This document shows positions 23,618 through 31,876 of a stretch of DNA of 64,000 bases, piece after piece (the stretch's first letter is position 1; every line of letters starts with the position of its first letter). This stretch comes from an uncultured Pelagibacteraceae bacterium (GTDB lineage Bacteria > Pseudomonadota > Alphaproteobacteria > Pelagibacterales > Pelagibacteraceae), in the NCBI GenBank assembly GCA_902583635.1, contig CACHWJ010000001.1:62001-126000 (forward strand). The letters run 5' to 3'. The notes beneath the pieces were generated by a model. That model was not told the DNA's origin. It was given only the letters and a program-made list of their open reading frames with translations, and ran no database searches. The position numbers and the translations under genes were made by a program.

Positions 23618-23660
23618 AAAATTGTAAAAAAACAATTTTTCTTTTGAAGAAATATTTCTT
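23618..23660. repeat. Hairpin and 14-bp palindrome between carA and yqeY
   Basis: An 8-bp inverted repeat, AAAATTGT (23618-23625) and ACAATTTT (23632-23639), with an A6 loop is followed by a short T-run. A few bases on lies a perfect 14-bp palindrome AAGAAATATTTCTT (23647-23660). They sit in the only sizeable gap between the two divergent operons. They could be an operator or an RNA hairpin in the yqeY leader; AT-rich background makes chance repeats likely enough to stay cautious. Confidence 0.35.
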
Positions 23661-23680
23661 TGAAGTAGATTAAAAAAATA

Positions 23681-24142
23681 ATGTCCTTAAAAGATACTAT
23701 AGAAAACGAATACAAAACTGCTCTTAAATTAAAAGATAAAAATAAGATATCAACCTATAGGTTAATATTGTCATCCATTAAGGATCTAGACATAATTAAC
23801 CGATCTGGACCCAATAAAAAAGATACAGATGATGAAGATATTAAGAAGCTTTTAAAAAAAATGGTTAAACAAAGAGCCGAATCGATTGATATATATAAAA
23901 AAAATAACCGTAATGATTTGCTAGAGGTTGAACAAAATGAATATGATATTTTGACTGGATTTCTTCCTAAGCAACTTGGAGAAGAGGAAACCAAAAAAAT
24001 CTGTGCAGATTTAATTGCTAGACTGGGTGCTAATTCAATAAAAGATATGGGTAAAGTAATGGGGGAGTTGAAGAAAACTCATTCGGATGAAATTGATTTT
24101 GCTAAAGCAGGCCCAATGATCAAAGAATTATTGAATAAATAA
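23681..24142 (+). CDS. yqeY: GatB/YqeY domain protein
   Basis: 153-residue cytoplasmic protein of the YqeY family, related to the tRNA-binding tail domain of GatB. The N-terminal helical part (LKDTIENEYKTALKLKDKNKISTYRLILSSIKD) and the C-terminal part (DMGKVMGELKK, then a helical end) are typical. Molecular function is not settled; a role in tRNA-dependent amidation has been suggested from the GatB link. The TAATG overlap with dnaG and the yqeY-dnaG-rpoD order is the usual alphaproteobacterial version of the macromolecular synthesis operon. Confidence 0.9.
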   Translation: MSLKDTIENEYKTALKLKDKNKISTYRLILSSIKDLDIINRSGPNKKDTDDEDIKKLLKKMVKQRAESIDIYKKNNRNDLLEVEQNEYDILTGFLPKQLGEEETKKICADLIARLGANSIKDMGKVMGELKKTHSDEIDFAKAGPMIKELLNK

Positions 24143-25917
24143 TGAAGTATCCAAAAGAATACCTCGATGAAATAAAGACAAGATTAAAAGTATCAACAGT
24201 TGTCTCAAAAACTGTTTCCTTAAAAAAAAGGGGTAAAGAGTTTGTTGGCTTGTCTCCATTTAAAAACGAAAAAACACCTTCCTTTACGGTAAATGATGAA
24301 AAAGAATTTTATCATTGTTTTGCAACCTCAGAGCATGGAAACATTTTTGATTTTGTTATGAAAATTCAAAATCTTAAATTTGGAGAGGCAGTAAAGCATT
24401 TAGCTCAATTAGCTGGAATGCAACCTTATATGTTTTCGAAACAGGATGAAGAAAGAGAAAAAAAATGGAAAGAGTACCAATCAATTTTTAACCAGTATGT
24501 AGATTTTTATCACGATGAATTGTTAAAAAATGAGAGCTATTCTTTTGCAAGAGATTATTTAAAAAATAGATCTTTAACTAAAGACGAAGTTAAAAAATTT
24601 AAAATTGGATACATAGAAAAAAATCCAAATTTCTTTGAGAAATTTAAAGATAATTATAGTGAGCAAAGTTTAGTTGAAACGGGTTTATTTTACTTAGATG
24701 AAAAAAAAAAAATATATGTTGAAAGATTTAGAGGTAGATTAATTTTTCCAATCAATAATATCTCAGGTCAACCAATAGCTTTAGGGGGGAGAATAATCGA
24801 AAAGGTAGATTATTTGGCTAAATATATAAATTCCCCTGAAACAAATTTTTTTAAAAAAGGGTCTAATTTATATAATTTAGATTTAGCTCGTAAACTTTCT
24901 AATAAAATAGATCATATCTATTTAGTTGAGGGATATATGGATGTTGTTGGTTTAAGCAAAAACAGAATTGATAATGTAGTTGCTAATCTTGGAACTTCTT
25001 TGACTGATAAACAAATTTTAACTCTTAACCAGTTTTTTGATGACATTATTATATGCTTCGATGGTGATGAAAGTGGTTATAAAGCAGCGTTAAGAGCTGC
25101 TGAGAACTCTATTAAAGAATTAAAACCAGAAAAAAATATTTCATTTTTATTTTTACCAGACAAGGAAGACCCCGACAGTTATGTAAATAAAAATGGTAAG
25201 GCTAATTTCATTGATTTTACTAAACAAAGCAAGTTATCAATTCATCAATTTATTTTTAGTCATTATAAAAAACAAACAGAAAATAACCCTTCTTCATTAG
25301 CAATTTTTGAAAAAAAATTGAGAAGTATTGCAGGTACAATTAAAGATGATTTTATAAAAAAATACGTACTAGAATATTTTCTAGAAAAAATTGCAGAATT
25401 AACACCACATTCCAATCAAAATAAGAAAAAATTTTTTGTTAAAAAAACTAAATCACTAGAAACAACCAAGAAGCATTTTAATGACAGTCAATCGCTTACT
25501 GGGGTAGAGCTTAAAGAGTTCTCTTTATTGTATCTGGTAATGAATAATTTAAATTTGTTGCAAGCAAATATACATTTAATCGAAAATATTAAGTTATTTA
25601 CCGAAGTTAATATAAAAATATTTGAACTAATAATTCAGACGCTGAAATCTGGAGAGAAAATTACAATTGAGGATTTAAAGTTAGACAATCAATTGCTAGA
25701 AAAAATAAATAAATTTGCACCCATTAAACATATTCTTAAAAATCAAGCAGAAGATGATCAAAAAATCATCGAATTGTTAGAGGATATTTCAAGAGATTTG
25801 ATGAATTACGATCTTGAGTTTAGAATTCAAGAATTAGAATCGAAGTTCTCTGTCGATATGAGTGAGACCACATTTAATGAGCTAAAAGAGCTGAAAAAAA
25901 AGCAGAATCTCAATTAA
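24142..25917 (+). CDS. dnaG: DNA primase
   Basis: 591-residue primase that makes RNA primers at the replication fork. The N-terminal DNA-binding module is present in sequence, but three of four zinc ligands of the usual CxxH...CxxC motif are changed: S38, K41, C59 and T62. The catalytic TOPRIM domain is intact (IYLVEGYMDVVGL around 262-274, CFDGDESGYKAALRAA around 306-321). The C-terminal DnaB-interacting region is divergent and Lys-rich. It is coupled to yqeY by a one-base overlap and is followed after 67 bp by rpoD. Loss of the zinc site appears to be shared with other Alphaproteobacteria, from memory. Confidence 0.95.
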   Translation: MKYPKEYLDEIKTRLKVSTVVSKTVSLKKRGKEFVGLSPFKNEKTPSFTVNDEKEFYHCFATSEHGNIFDFVMKIQNLKFGEAVKHLAQLAGMQPYMFSKQDEEREKKWKEYQSIFNQYVDFYHDELLKNESYSFARDYLKNRSLTKDEVKKFKIGYIEKNPNFFEKFKDNYSEQSLVETGLFYLDEKKKIYVERFRGRLIFPINNISGQPIALGGRIIEKVDYLAKYINSPETNFFKKGSNLYNLDLARKLSNKIDHIYLVEGYMDVVGLSKNRIDNVVANLGTSLTDKQILTLNQFFDDIIICFDGDESGYKAALRAAENSIKELKPEKNISFLFLPDKEDPDSYVNKNGKANFIDFTKQSKLSIHQFIFSHYKKQTENNPSSLAIFEKKLRSIAGTIKDDFIKKYVLEYFLEKIAELTPHSNQNKKKFFVKKTKSLETTKKHFNDSQSLTGVELKEFSLLYLVMNNLNLLQANIHLIENIKLFTEVNIKIFELIIQTLKSGEKITIEDLKLDNQLLEKINKFAPIKHILKNQAEDDQKIIELLEDISRDLMNYDLEFRIQELESKFSVDMSETTFNELKELKKKQNLN

Positions 25918-25984
25918 TACTACTAATTTAGTCGTGGATTTTTACAGAATTGACATTATATAAGACTTCCAAACTTTTATTGCC

Positions 25985-27808
25985 GTGGAAAGAATTATAA
26001 CAAAATCATTTGCTAGATTAATGGGTCGAGGAACTCATAGAGGATTCATAACCTATGAGGAATTAAGCAAGTCTCTTGGAAAAAGAAATTTATCTGACGA
26101 TAACTTAGCTCAAGCATTTATTCATATTTTAGATGAAAATGTTTCTTTAGTTGAAAAAAAATCTGATTTCAAAGTTTTAAGAAAAAAAGAAAATTCAAAC
26201 AAAGAAGAGGGTAAGACAATAGAGAAAAGTGATGATCCTATCAGAATGTATTTACGCGAGATGGGGGGTGTGGAACTTCTTTCCAGAGAGGGTGAAATTG
26301 CAATTGCAAAAAGAATTGAGGCTGGAAAAGATGTAATGTTAATTGCACTTTCTCAAAGTCCAATTACTGCTCAACAGTTTTTTGAATGGAATGAAAAGTT
26401 ACAAAAAGATGAAATCTTGGTTAGAGAAATTATTGATATAGATACAAATTATATGGAAGACGAGACAACGGGGCCAAGTGCTAAGCAAAAAAATGCAGGT
26501 GAAACTGATAAAGACGAGGGATCTAACGATGAAGATGAAGACTTTAATCCAACCCTTGCCGCGATGGAAACTGAGATTAAGCCTAAAGTTTTAAAAACTG
26601 TCAATACATTAACCAAAGAATATTCAAAACTAATTAAATACCAAAAAGAAAAATTAGATTGTATTTTAAATTCACAAAACTTTTCACCAGCAAAAGAAAA
26701 AGGTCATGATAAAATTGTCAGTGATATTTTAGAAAATATAAAATCGCTTCAACTATCCCCATCAGTTTTAGAGGAACTTGTACAAAAGCATTACATTGAA
26801 AATAAAAAAATAATTTCACTTGAGGGTAATCTTTTGAGGATTGCAATGAATCACAAAATTCCAAGAAGTGAATTTCTCAAATTTTATATAGGAAATGAAA
26901 TTAATCCAAATTTAAAAAAATTCTTAGATACCAATAATATTTGGAAACAATTTTTCAATAAAAATAAAGAAGAATTTAAAAATATTAGAGAGAGGTTAAT
27001 CGAAATAAGCCACAAACTTGGGATATCGGTAACAGATTTTAAAAAAATTGTAAGCAGAGTTCAAAAAGGTGAAAAAGAGTCAAGAATTGCAAAGAAAGAG
27101 ATGGTTGAAGCAAATCTAAGATTAGTTATTTCAATTGCGAAAAAATATACCAACCGAGGTCTGCAGTTTTTAGATTTGATTCAAGAGGGAAACATTGGGC
27201 TTATGAAAGCTGTAGATAAGTTTGAATATAGAAGAGGTTACAAGTTTTCAACATATGCAACATGGTGGATAAGACAAGCAATAACAAGATCAATCGCAGA
27301 TCAAGCAAGAACAATTCGTATTCCAGTTCATATGATTGAAACAATTAATAAAATTGTTAGAACTCAAAGATTAATTTTAAGTGAATTTGGAAGAGAGGCC
27401 ACGCCTGAGGAGTTGGCTCAAAAACTAAGAATGCCATTGGATAAAGTAAGAAAAGTTTTAAAAATTTCAAAAGAGCCAGTTTCATTAGAAAAACCAGTAG
27501 GAGACGAAGAGGACAGTAGCCTAGGTGACTTCATTGAGGACACAAAAGCACTTGCACCTCTAGAACAAGCAATTAAATCAAATCTTGGTGAGGCAACCAC
27601 TAAAATTTTGTCTACTTTAACACCAAGAGAGGAAAGAGTATTAAGAATGAGATTTGGTGTGGGTATGAACACTGATCATACTTTAGAGGAAGTCGGATTG
27701 CAATTTTCTGTAACAAGGGAGAGAATTCGGCAAATTGAAGCTAAAGCTCTAAGAAAATTAAAACATCCTAGTAGATCAAAACAACTTAAAAGTTTCTTAG
27801 AAAGTTAA
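25985..27808 (+). CDS. rpoD: RNA polymerase primary sigma factor (sigma-70)
   Basis: 607-residue housekeeping sigma factor with a GTG start. Region 1.1 is short ([16 protein letters not shown]), region 1.2 has [21 protein letters not shown], then a non-conserved acidic insert (about 160-200). Regions 2.1-2.4 include [57 protein letters not shown], which binds and melts the -10 element. Region 3 and region 4.2 ([27 protein letters not shown], for the -35) follow. A TTGACA lies at 25950-25955 upstream, without a clear -10 partner. The stop is only 3 bp from tRNA-Val. Confidence 0.97.
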   Translation: MERIITKSFARLMGRGTHRGFITYEELSKSLGKRNLSDDNLAQAFIHILDENVSLVEKKSDFKVLRKKENSNKEEGKTIEKSDDPIRMYLREMGGVELLSREGEIAIAKRIEAGKDVMLIALSQSPITAQQFFEWNEKLQKDEILVREIIDIDTNYMEDETTGPSAKQKNAGETDKDEGSNDEDEDFNPTLAAMETEIKPKVLKTVNTLTKEYSKLIKYQKEKLDCILNSQNFSPAKEKGHDKIVSDILENIKSLQLSPSVLEELVQKHYIENKKIISLEGNLLRIAMNHKIPRSEFLKFYIGNEINPNLKKFLDTNNIWKQFFNKNKEEFKNIRERLIEISHKLGISVTDFKKIVSRVQKGEKESRIAKKEMVEANLRLVISIAKKYTNRGLQFLDLIQEGNIGLMKAVDKFEYRRGYKFSTYATWWIRQAITRSIADQARTIRIPVHMIETINKIVRTQRLILSEFGREATPEELAQKLRMPLDKVRKVLKISKEPVSLEKPVGDEEDSSLGDFIEDTKALAPLEQAIKSNLGEATTKILSTLTPREERVLRMRFGVGMNTDHTLEEVGLQFSVTRERIRQIEAKALRKLKHPSRSKQLKSFLES

Positions 27809-27811
27809 TAA

Positions 27812-27886
27812 GGGCCGTTAGCTCAATAGTAGAGTACTGCATTGACATTGCAGGGGTAGTTGGAGCGTAACCAACACGGCCCACCA
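27812..27886 (+). tRNA. tRNA-Val (anticodon GAC)
   Basis: A full cloverleaf with encoded CCA. The acceptor stem is GGGCCGT/ACGGCCC, D stem GCTC/GAGT, anticodon stem CTGCA/TGCAG with loop TTGACAT (27842-27848; anticodon GAC at 27844-27846), and T stem GTTGG/CCAAC. Two tertiary-contact loops are odd. The D loop is AATAGTA, with A where G18 is expected. The T loop is AGCGTAA (27864-27870) instead of the near-universal TTCRANN. Only 3 bp separate it from rpoD. Confidence 0.85.
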
Positions 27887-27944
27887 TTATAAAATAACTT
27901 TAATTGATAACTTAAAAAAAATGATATAACTAATCTTAAATTTT

Positions 27945-27984
27945 GGGCCTGTAGCTCAGTTGGTTAGAGCAGTACACTCATAAT
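27945..27984 (+). repeat. attL: duplicated 5' half of a CAT-anticodon tRNA gene
   Basis: These 40 bases are identical to bases 36622-36661, the first 40 bases of the intact tRNA at the right end of the island, from the first acceptor base through the anticodon loop. After them the sequence diverges at once and no 3' half of a tRNA follows, so this copy cannot give a functional tRNA. This is the classic footprint of site-specific integration into a tRNA gene with the crossover in or near the anticodon loop. Confidence 0.9.
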
Positions 27985-28058
27985 TTATGACTCAAAAAAA
28001 TATCTTAAATTCGTATTTAAAATTAACCTCCATTAGAGAATTTTTTTTTCAATAAAAA

Positions 28059-28078
28059 TTTACCAACTATTTACCAAC
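28059..28078. repeat. Tandem TTTACCAAC repeats, left end of island
   Basis: Two copies of TTTACCAAC at 28059-28067 and 28070-28078, 11 bp apart start to start, lie 75 bp inside attL. The same pair in the same orientation occurs near the right end (36498-36518). Such tandem sites beside an attachment core resemble arm-type binding sites for a tyrosine recombinase. Confidence 0.55.
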
Positions 28079-28100
28079 AAACCTGATTATCAAAACATTT

Positions 28101-28250
28101 TTAAATTATATGTTTAATATATGCCAATACATTAATTCCCGACTTCCTGAATAATTTTCCAGAGTTTACTTGCGCTTTCTTTATCCAAACTACATCAATC
28201 CTTGTTTTATCTCTAATTTGCCAAGTCTGGTGCCTAGTATGCTGTGGGAA
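28101..28250 (-). pseudogene. Possible gene remnant at the island's left end
   Basis: On the minus strand a 49-codon frame is open between stop codons, with no ATG, and reads like protein rather than low-complexity AT-rich sequence (for example RHQTWQIRDKTRIDVVW and SGKLFRKSGINVLAYIK). The local base composition is also less AT-rich than its surroundings. It is preceded directly by the stop of the small membrane-protein gene. It may be the decayed 3' end of a longer gene removed when the island rearranged. I do not recognise the family. Confidence 0.3.
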
Positions 28251-28255
28251 TTATT

Positions 28256-28456
28256 TTAACGCCTTTTAGCTCGATATTTTTCATTTATACTATCTATATA
28301 AACTCTAATTTTTTCTCTTTCAGTAACATGTTTAGATTCTTCTAATTGATTTTGTAATTTTAATTTTTCAATTTTTTTTTGATATGAGTAATAGATAGGT
28401 AATATGATAGATAAACCAACAATGATTATAGCTAGAAGTATTTGCCAAGTAATCAT
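28256..28456 (-). CDS. Small single-pass membrane protein, unknown
   Basis: 66 residues. One N-terminal hydrophobic helix (about 5-24, ILLAIIIVGLSIILPIYY) is followed by a charged helical, probably coiled-coil tail (KKIEKLKLQNQLEESKHV...). The layout resembles small anchored proteins found in phages and islands, but no family is recognised. It faces away from the rightward small-gene operon, 61 bp from its first start. The amino-acid pattern supports real coding; the short length limits confidence. Confidence 0.5.
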   Translation of the reverse strand: MITWQILLAIIIVGLSIILPIYYSYQKKIEKLKLQNQLEESKHVTEREKIRVYIDSINEKYRAKRR

Positions 28457-28517
28457 ACAAAATTTATTATAAATAAAATATTAATTAATATAAAGAAATA
28501 TAATTATTATAAAGTTT

Positions 28518-28838
28518 ATGAAAAATTTAAATTTTGAGGAATTAATGGATTTATTTTTATCATATAAAGAAAACAAGGATTATAAGGAGGTTTTGAAAAT
28601 AAATTTAGAATTTAAAAGAAGAGTAAATAAAAGAAAACTCATGAATAAAAAACCAATGAAGACTTCATTATCTGGATTAAATCAAACAGAAGAATGGTTA
28701 AACTTAAATAGTTTTCTTAAAGATAAAATAGATGAAAATTTAAAAAATAGAGATGTCTCAAAAGATAAAACTAGCAAAATTAGAAATAAAAATTTAAGAG
28801 AACCCACTGATATAAATAAAAAAAATACCTTGTGGTAA
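28518..28838 (+). CDS. Small basic island protein with C-terminal LW tail, unknown
   Basis: 106 residues. The first part (1-36) is a predicted helical segment (NFEELMDLFLSYKENKDYKEVL); the rest is Lys/Asn-rich and probably flexible. The last ten residues are TDINKKNTLW. The same kind of ending, D-I-x-K-K/R...L-W, closes the next two proteins (SDIKKRKFLW and NDIRKKKKELW). The gene opens a tightly packed rightward run that ends with the DNA methyltransferase; the next start is 6 bp after its stop. No family recognised. Confidence 0.6.
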   Translation: MKNLNFEELMDLFLSYKENKDYKEVLKINLEFKRRVNKRKLMNKKPMKTSLSGLNQTEEWLNLNSFLKDKIDENLKNRDVSKDKTSKIRNKNLREPTDINKKNTLW

Positions 28839-28844
28839 CCTTTC

Positions 28845-29543
28845 ATGAAAACAAAAATTAAAATTGGAAGAAATATTCCGTTTGGTTATAAATTAATGAG
28901 TAACAGTAACTTATTACAACCAATAAATCATCAATTACAAATTTTAAAAGAAATTAAAAAAGAAATATTTAATGGAAATTTGTCTTTAAGAAATGGAGCA
29001 AAAGAAATAACAAATAAAACTGGCAGGTATTTATCACATCCTGGCTTAGGAAAGATTTTAAACAAGGAATTTGCTGGTTGGCAAAATATCGCAAAGAAAA
29101 AACAGGAAAAATTAAAAATAGAAAAAAAAAAATTATTAGAAGCAACTAAAAAAAAAATAAGAGAAGAAAAAGAGCTAGAAAAACAAAGAATAAAAAACTT
29201 AAAAAAAATTAAATATAAAAATTGCACTATTTGTGATGAAAGAAAACTTGAGAGTGAATTTATTCAAAATAAAACAAAATACTGTCTTAAATGCAAAATA
29301 CTTCTTTTAGAAATGAGTCAAAATTTATTTTTGTATTGTAGAATTTGTGGTAATAAAAAAAAGCTAGAAGAATTCATTGGCACAAATGGCCATAATAAAT
29401 ATAAAACAAAAACTTGTGGGCCATGTTTTAGAGAATATCAAAGAGAGTGGGATAAAAAAAATAAATATAAAAGATTAAAATATATCAGAAAAAGTAAACT
29501 ATTAGGTAGCTCAGATATAAAGAAAAGAAAATTTTTATGGTAA
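28845..29543 (+). CDS. Recombinase-domain-like and zinc-ribbon protein with LW tail
   Basis: 232 residues, probably DNA-binding. Residues 10-80 (IPFGYKL...LSLRNGAKEIT...RYLSHPGLGKIL...FAGW) follow the pattern of the 'Recombinase' DNA-binding domain of large serine recombinases (PfGY, G.slr..a..l, ..s...v..iL.n..y.g), but no resolvase catalytic domain precedes it. A Lys/Glu coiled coil spans about 81-122. Four CxxC pairs follow, at C127/C130, C147/C150, C165/C168 and C191/C194, enough for two zinc sites. The C-terminus is SDIKKRKFLW. Residues 10-80 are paralogous to residues 15-83 of the next protein. It could be a truncated HNH-type homing protein or a regulator. Confidence 0.65.
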   Translation: MKTKIKIGRNIPFGYKLMSNSNLLQPINHQLQILKEIKKEIFNGNLSLRNGAKEITNKTGRYLSHPGLGKILNKEFAGWQNIAKKKQEKLKIEKKKLLEATKKKIREEKELEKQRIKNLKKIKYKNCTICDERKLESEFIQNKTKYCLKCKILLLEMSQNLFLYCRICGNKKKLEEFIGTNGHNKYKTKTCGPCFREYQREWDKKNKYKRLKYIRKSKLLGSSDIKKRKFLW

Positions 29544-29582
29544 AATTTTAATGTTTTCATACAAGATAATAAATAAAGAATT

Positions 29583-30206
29583 GTGGTAGAATTAATAAAA
29601 GGAAAGAAAAGAACAAGTTCAACAATCCCATTTGGATATGAGTTATCTAATGATAAAAAATTATTAATTCCAATAAAAAGCCAAATCGATAAATTAAATG
29701 AGATAAAGATATTAATTTTAAAGGGCGAATTTTCTCTCAGAGCTGCGGCAGAGAAATTAAAAAAAACTACTAAAAGAAAAATTTCTCACGTAGGTCTTAG
29801 AAGAATTTTAGACAATGAATATCCATTATGGAAAGATACAATAAAAGCTGAAAAAGCTAAAATTCAGTTGCAAAGTAGAAAAGTTAAAGAATTTAAAATT
29901 AAAAAAGAACAAGAGCAAAAAAAAATAGATAAGGAAAAAAGAAAAAAAGAGAACTATCTAAAAATGTTAGAAAAACAAAAAATATATCGTAAAGAAAATA
30001 AAGAGAAGATTAGAAGAGCGCAATTAAGCTATCAAAAAAAAAATGAACAAAAGCTAAAAAAATATAGAGAAGAATATTATGAAAAAAATAAGGAGAAATA
30101 TAAAGAATACAGCAAGGAATATTGGAGCAAAAATGCTTTAAAAAGAAAAAAATATTATTTAATGCAAGATAATGACATCAGGAAAAAGAAAAAAGAGCTA
30201 TGGTAA
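29583..30206 (+). CDS. Recombinase-domain-like coiled-coil protein with LW tail
   Basis: 207 residues with a GTG start. Residues 15-83 (IPFGYELS...FSLRAAAEKLK...ISHVGLRRILDNEYPLW) match the recombinase-type DNA-binding pattern and align with the preceding protein. Residues 86-185 are a very long Lys/Glu/Tyr-rich coiled coil with repeats such as YYEKNKEKYKEYSKEYW, a style common in phage HNH-associated proteins. There are no cysteine pairs and no nuclease core. It ends in NDIRKKKKELW, the shared tail. It is 39 bp after the previous gene and 6 bp before the methyltransferase, so it is probably cotranscribed with both. Confidence 0.62.
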   Translation: MVELIKGKKRTSSTIPFGYELSNDKKLLIPIKSQIDKLNEIKILILKGEFSLRAAAEKLKKTTKRKISHVGLRRILDNEYPLWKDTIKAEKAKIQLQSRKVKEFKIKKEQEQKKIDKEKRKKENYLKMLEKQKIYRKENKEKIRRAQLSYQKKNEQKLKKYREEYYEKNKEKYKEYSKEYWSKNALKRKKYYLMQDNDIRKKKKELW

Positions 30207-30212
30207 AATTAA

Positions 30213-31052
30213 ATGAATACTTTTAAATTAGTAAATAATGATAGAATGAAATTGCTTAAAAAACTCAAAAGCAACTCAGTTCAATTAATCATTACTTCGC
30301 CACCTTATAATATTGGAAAATCTTACGAAAAAAAGAAACCACTAAATTATTATTTGCAAGAGCAAGAAAAAACCTTAAAGGAGTGCTTTAGAGTTCTAAA
30401 TAAAAAAGGTAGTTTATGTTGGCAAGTTGGTAGTTATTTTGAAAAGTCTGAGTTATTTCCTTTAGATATTTATATTCATCAAATTTGTAAAAAAATTGGT
30501 TTTAAATTAAGAAATAGAATTGTTTGGCATTTTGAACATGGGCTTCATTCGTACAAAAAGTTTTCAGGAAGATATGAGACTATTATGTGGTTTACAAAAA
30601 CAGATGATTACTATTTTGATTTTGATGACATAAGAGTACCACAAAAATATCCTGGAAAACTTGGATATAGAGGAAAAAAAAAAGGAAAATATACTGGAAA
30701 TGTAAAAGGTAAAAATCCTTCAGATGTATGGATTTTTCCTAATGTAAAAAGTAATCATAAAGAAAAAACAATACATCCTTGCCAATTTCCAATTGAACTT
30801 GCAGAAAGACTTGTTTTATCAATGAGCAAAAAAAATGATTTAGTAATAGACCCTTATGCTGGCGTAGGCACAACTTTAATTGCAGCTTTAAAAAATAATC
30901 GAAAAGCTGCTGGCTCAGAAATATTAAAAAAATATATAAATATTACAAAAAAAAGAATTAATTTACTTAGAAAAAATAAATTACCTTATAGAAAAATGAA
31001 TACCCCAATAAAAATGGTAAGTGGAAATTCAAAGTTGTACACCAGAGGTTAA
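30213..31052 (+). CDS. DNA methyltransferase (N6-adenine or N4-cytosine, beta-type motif order)
   Basis: 279-residue amino-methyltransferase. The catalytic motif IV is TSPPYN (28-33) and the AdoMet-binding motif I, DPYAGVGTT (213-221), comes late, so the order IV...I is that of the beta class (as in CcrM- and DpnA-like enzymes). The region between carries the putative target recognition segment. SPPY is typical of N4-cytosine and some N6-adenine enzymes, so the modified base is uncertain. It is last in the rightward small-gene operon (6-bp gap) and overlaps by 4 bp the convergent nuclease-like gene, so the two operons meet tail to tail. Probably the self-protecting methylase of the island. 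Confidence 0.9.
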   Translation: MNTFKLVNNDRMKLLKKLKSNSVQLIITSPPYNIGKSYEKKKPLNYYLQEQEKTLKECFRVLNKKGSLCWQVGSYFEKSELFPLDIYIHQICKKIGFKLRNRIVWHFEHGLHSYKKFSGRYETIMWFTKTDDYYFDFDDIRVPQKYPGKLGYRGKKKGKYTGNVKGKNPSDVWIFPNVKSNHKEKTIHPCQFPIELAERLVLSMSKKNDLVIDPYAGVGTTLIAALKNNRKAAGSEILKKYINITKKRINLLRKNKLPYRKMNTPIKMVSGNSKLYTRG

Positions 31053-31876
31053 TTTAAAGATAAAGGAGTGATTTTAATATCTTGCCATTCAGCATTAGGT
31101 TTATCTTCAATTCTATAATTGTTATTATTTAATTCTTTAAAATTAATAATTCTAGGACTTTTTTTATTTTGAACCCACAAATGAATAATAAAATTATCTT
31201 TAACAGATTGAGCAAAATTCCATTCACCTCTTGTTAAAAAAAACATACCATTAGCATAAGATGAAGCTTTAACTTCTATAAAGATTTTTTTTGTATTATT
31301 TTCCCATGACTGAACATCGTAACCTAATAAATTATTTTCAAAACTATCCCAGCTAGGTTCTTTATTAATTTTTGATTTTTTTAGTCTATTTTTCTCATAA
31401 ACCATTGTTTTTTTTTCTCCAGATCTACCTAATTCTAATTTAATACTTTTATCCAATTTTCTTACAAATTCAGATATTTCATCCCACCATTTTTGTATAT
31501 TTTCACTCTCTTTATCGAATCCTAATTTATCTAACAAACCAGCTTCCCTTAATAATTGCTCAAAATTTTCAGATATAAATTTTAAAAAAAAAGTTCTTCC
31601 TCCAGTTATCCTAAATAGATAACCTGGTTTAGCTTTTTTCAAGTAATTTGATAAAATTTGTTGAAGAATATACTTTCTTTTATCTATATCATCAGATTTA
31701 GTAAAATTTTCTAGCAATTCTATTCCAACAATATCAATAATTCCCTTTCCAGATTTTACATCGAGAGTTGTCTTATAAGACTCTAAATAGTTAAGATTTT
31801 TGTATTTTAGAAAATTTTTGTCATTTATAATTTCTATGGCTGCTAATAAAGAACTTTTATTGAGTGATATAGGCAT
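31049..31876 (-). CDS. DUF3883-type restriction-endonuclease-like protein
   Basis: 275 residues. The C-terminal half resembles DUF3883, a PD-(D/E)xK-like domain found in restriction and defence proteins. A helix with VYEKNRL (159-165) precedes D187 in LLGYDVQSW and the E201-V-K203 pair in KIFIEVKAS, then FLTRGEWNFA. This gives a plausible D...ExK nuclease centre. The N-terminal 110 residues are helical and unassigned. Its start overlaps the helicase stop by one base (TAATG), so the two are made together, as expected if nuclease and motor work as a complex. The nuclease call is by motif, not proven. Confidence 0.7.
   Translation of the reverse strand: MPISLNKSSLLAAIEIINDKNFLKYKNLNYLESYKTTLDVKSGKGIIDIVGIELLENFTKSDDIDKRKYILQQILSNYLKKAKPGYLFRITGGRTFFLKFISENFEQLLREAGLLDKLGFDKESENIQKWWDEISEFVRKLDKSIKLELGRSGEKKTMVYEKNRLKKSKINKEPSWDSFENNLLGYDVQSWENNTKKIFIEVKASSYANGMFFLTRGEWNFAQSVKDNFIIHLWVQNKKSPRIINFKELNNNNYRIEDKPNAEWQDIKITPLSLN

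Larger units (their letters stand above)
27985..28255. other. Island left border region, no intact gene
   Basis: This stretch holds the junction after attL, a T-rich tract (28041-28049), the left pair of TTTACCAAC repeats and a leftward gene remnant (28101-28250). No complete gene or RNA is visible. Confidence 0.6.

Noticed and set aside
27945-28020. A second functional CAT-anticodon tRNA
   Set aside because: Only the first 40 bases match. The 3' anticodon stem, T arm and acceptor strand are absent, so it is an attachment-site remnant.
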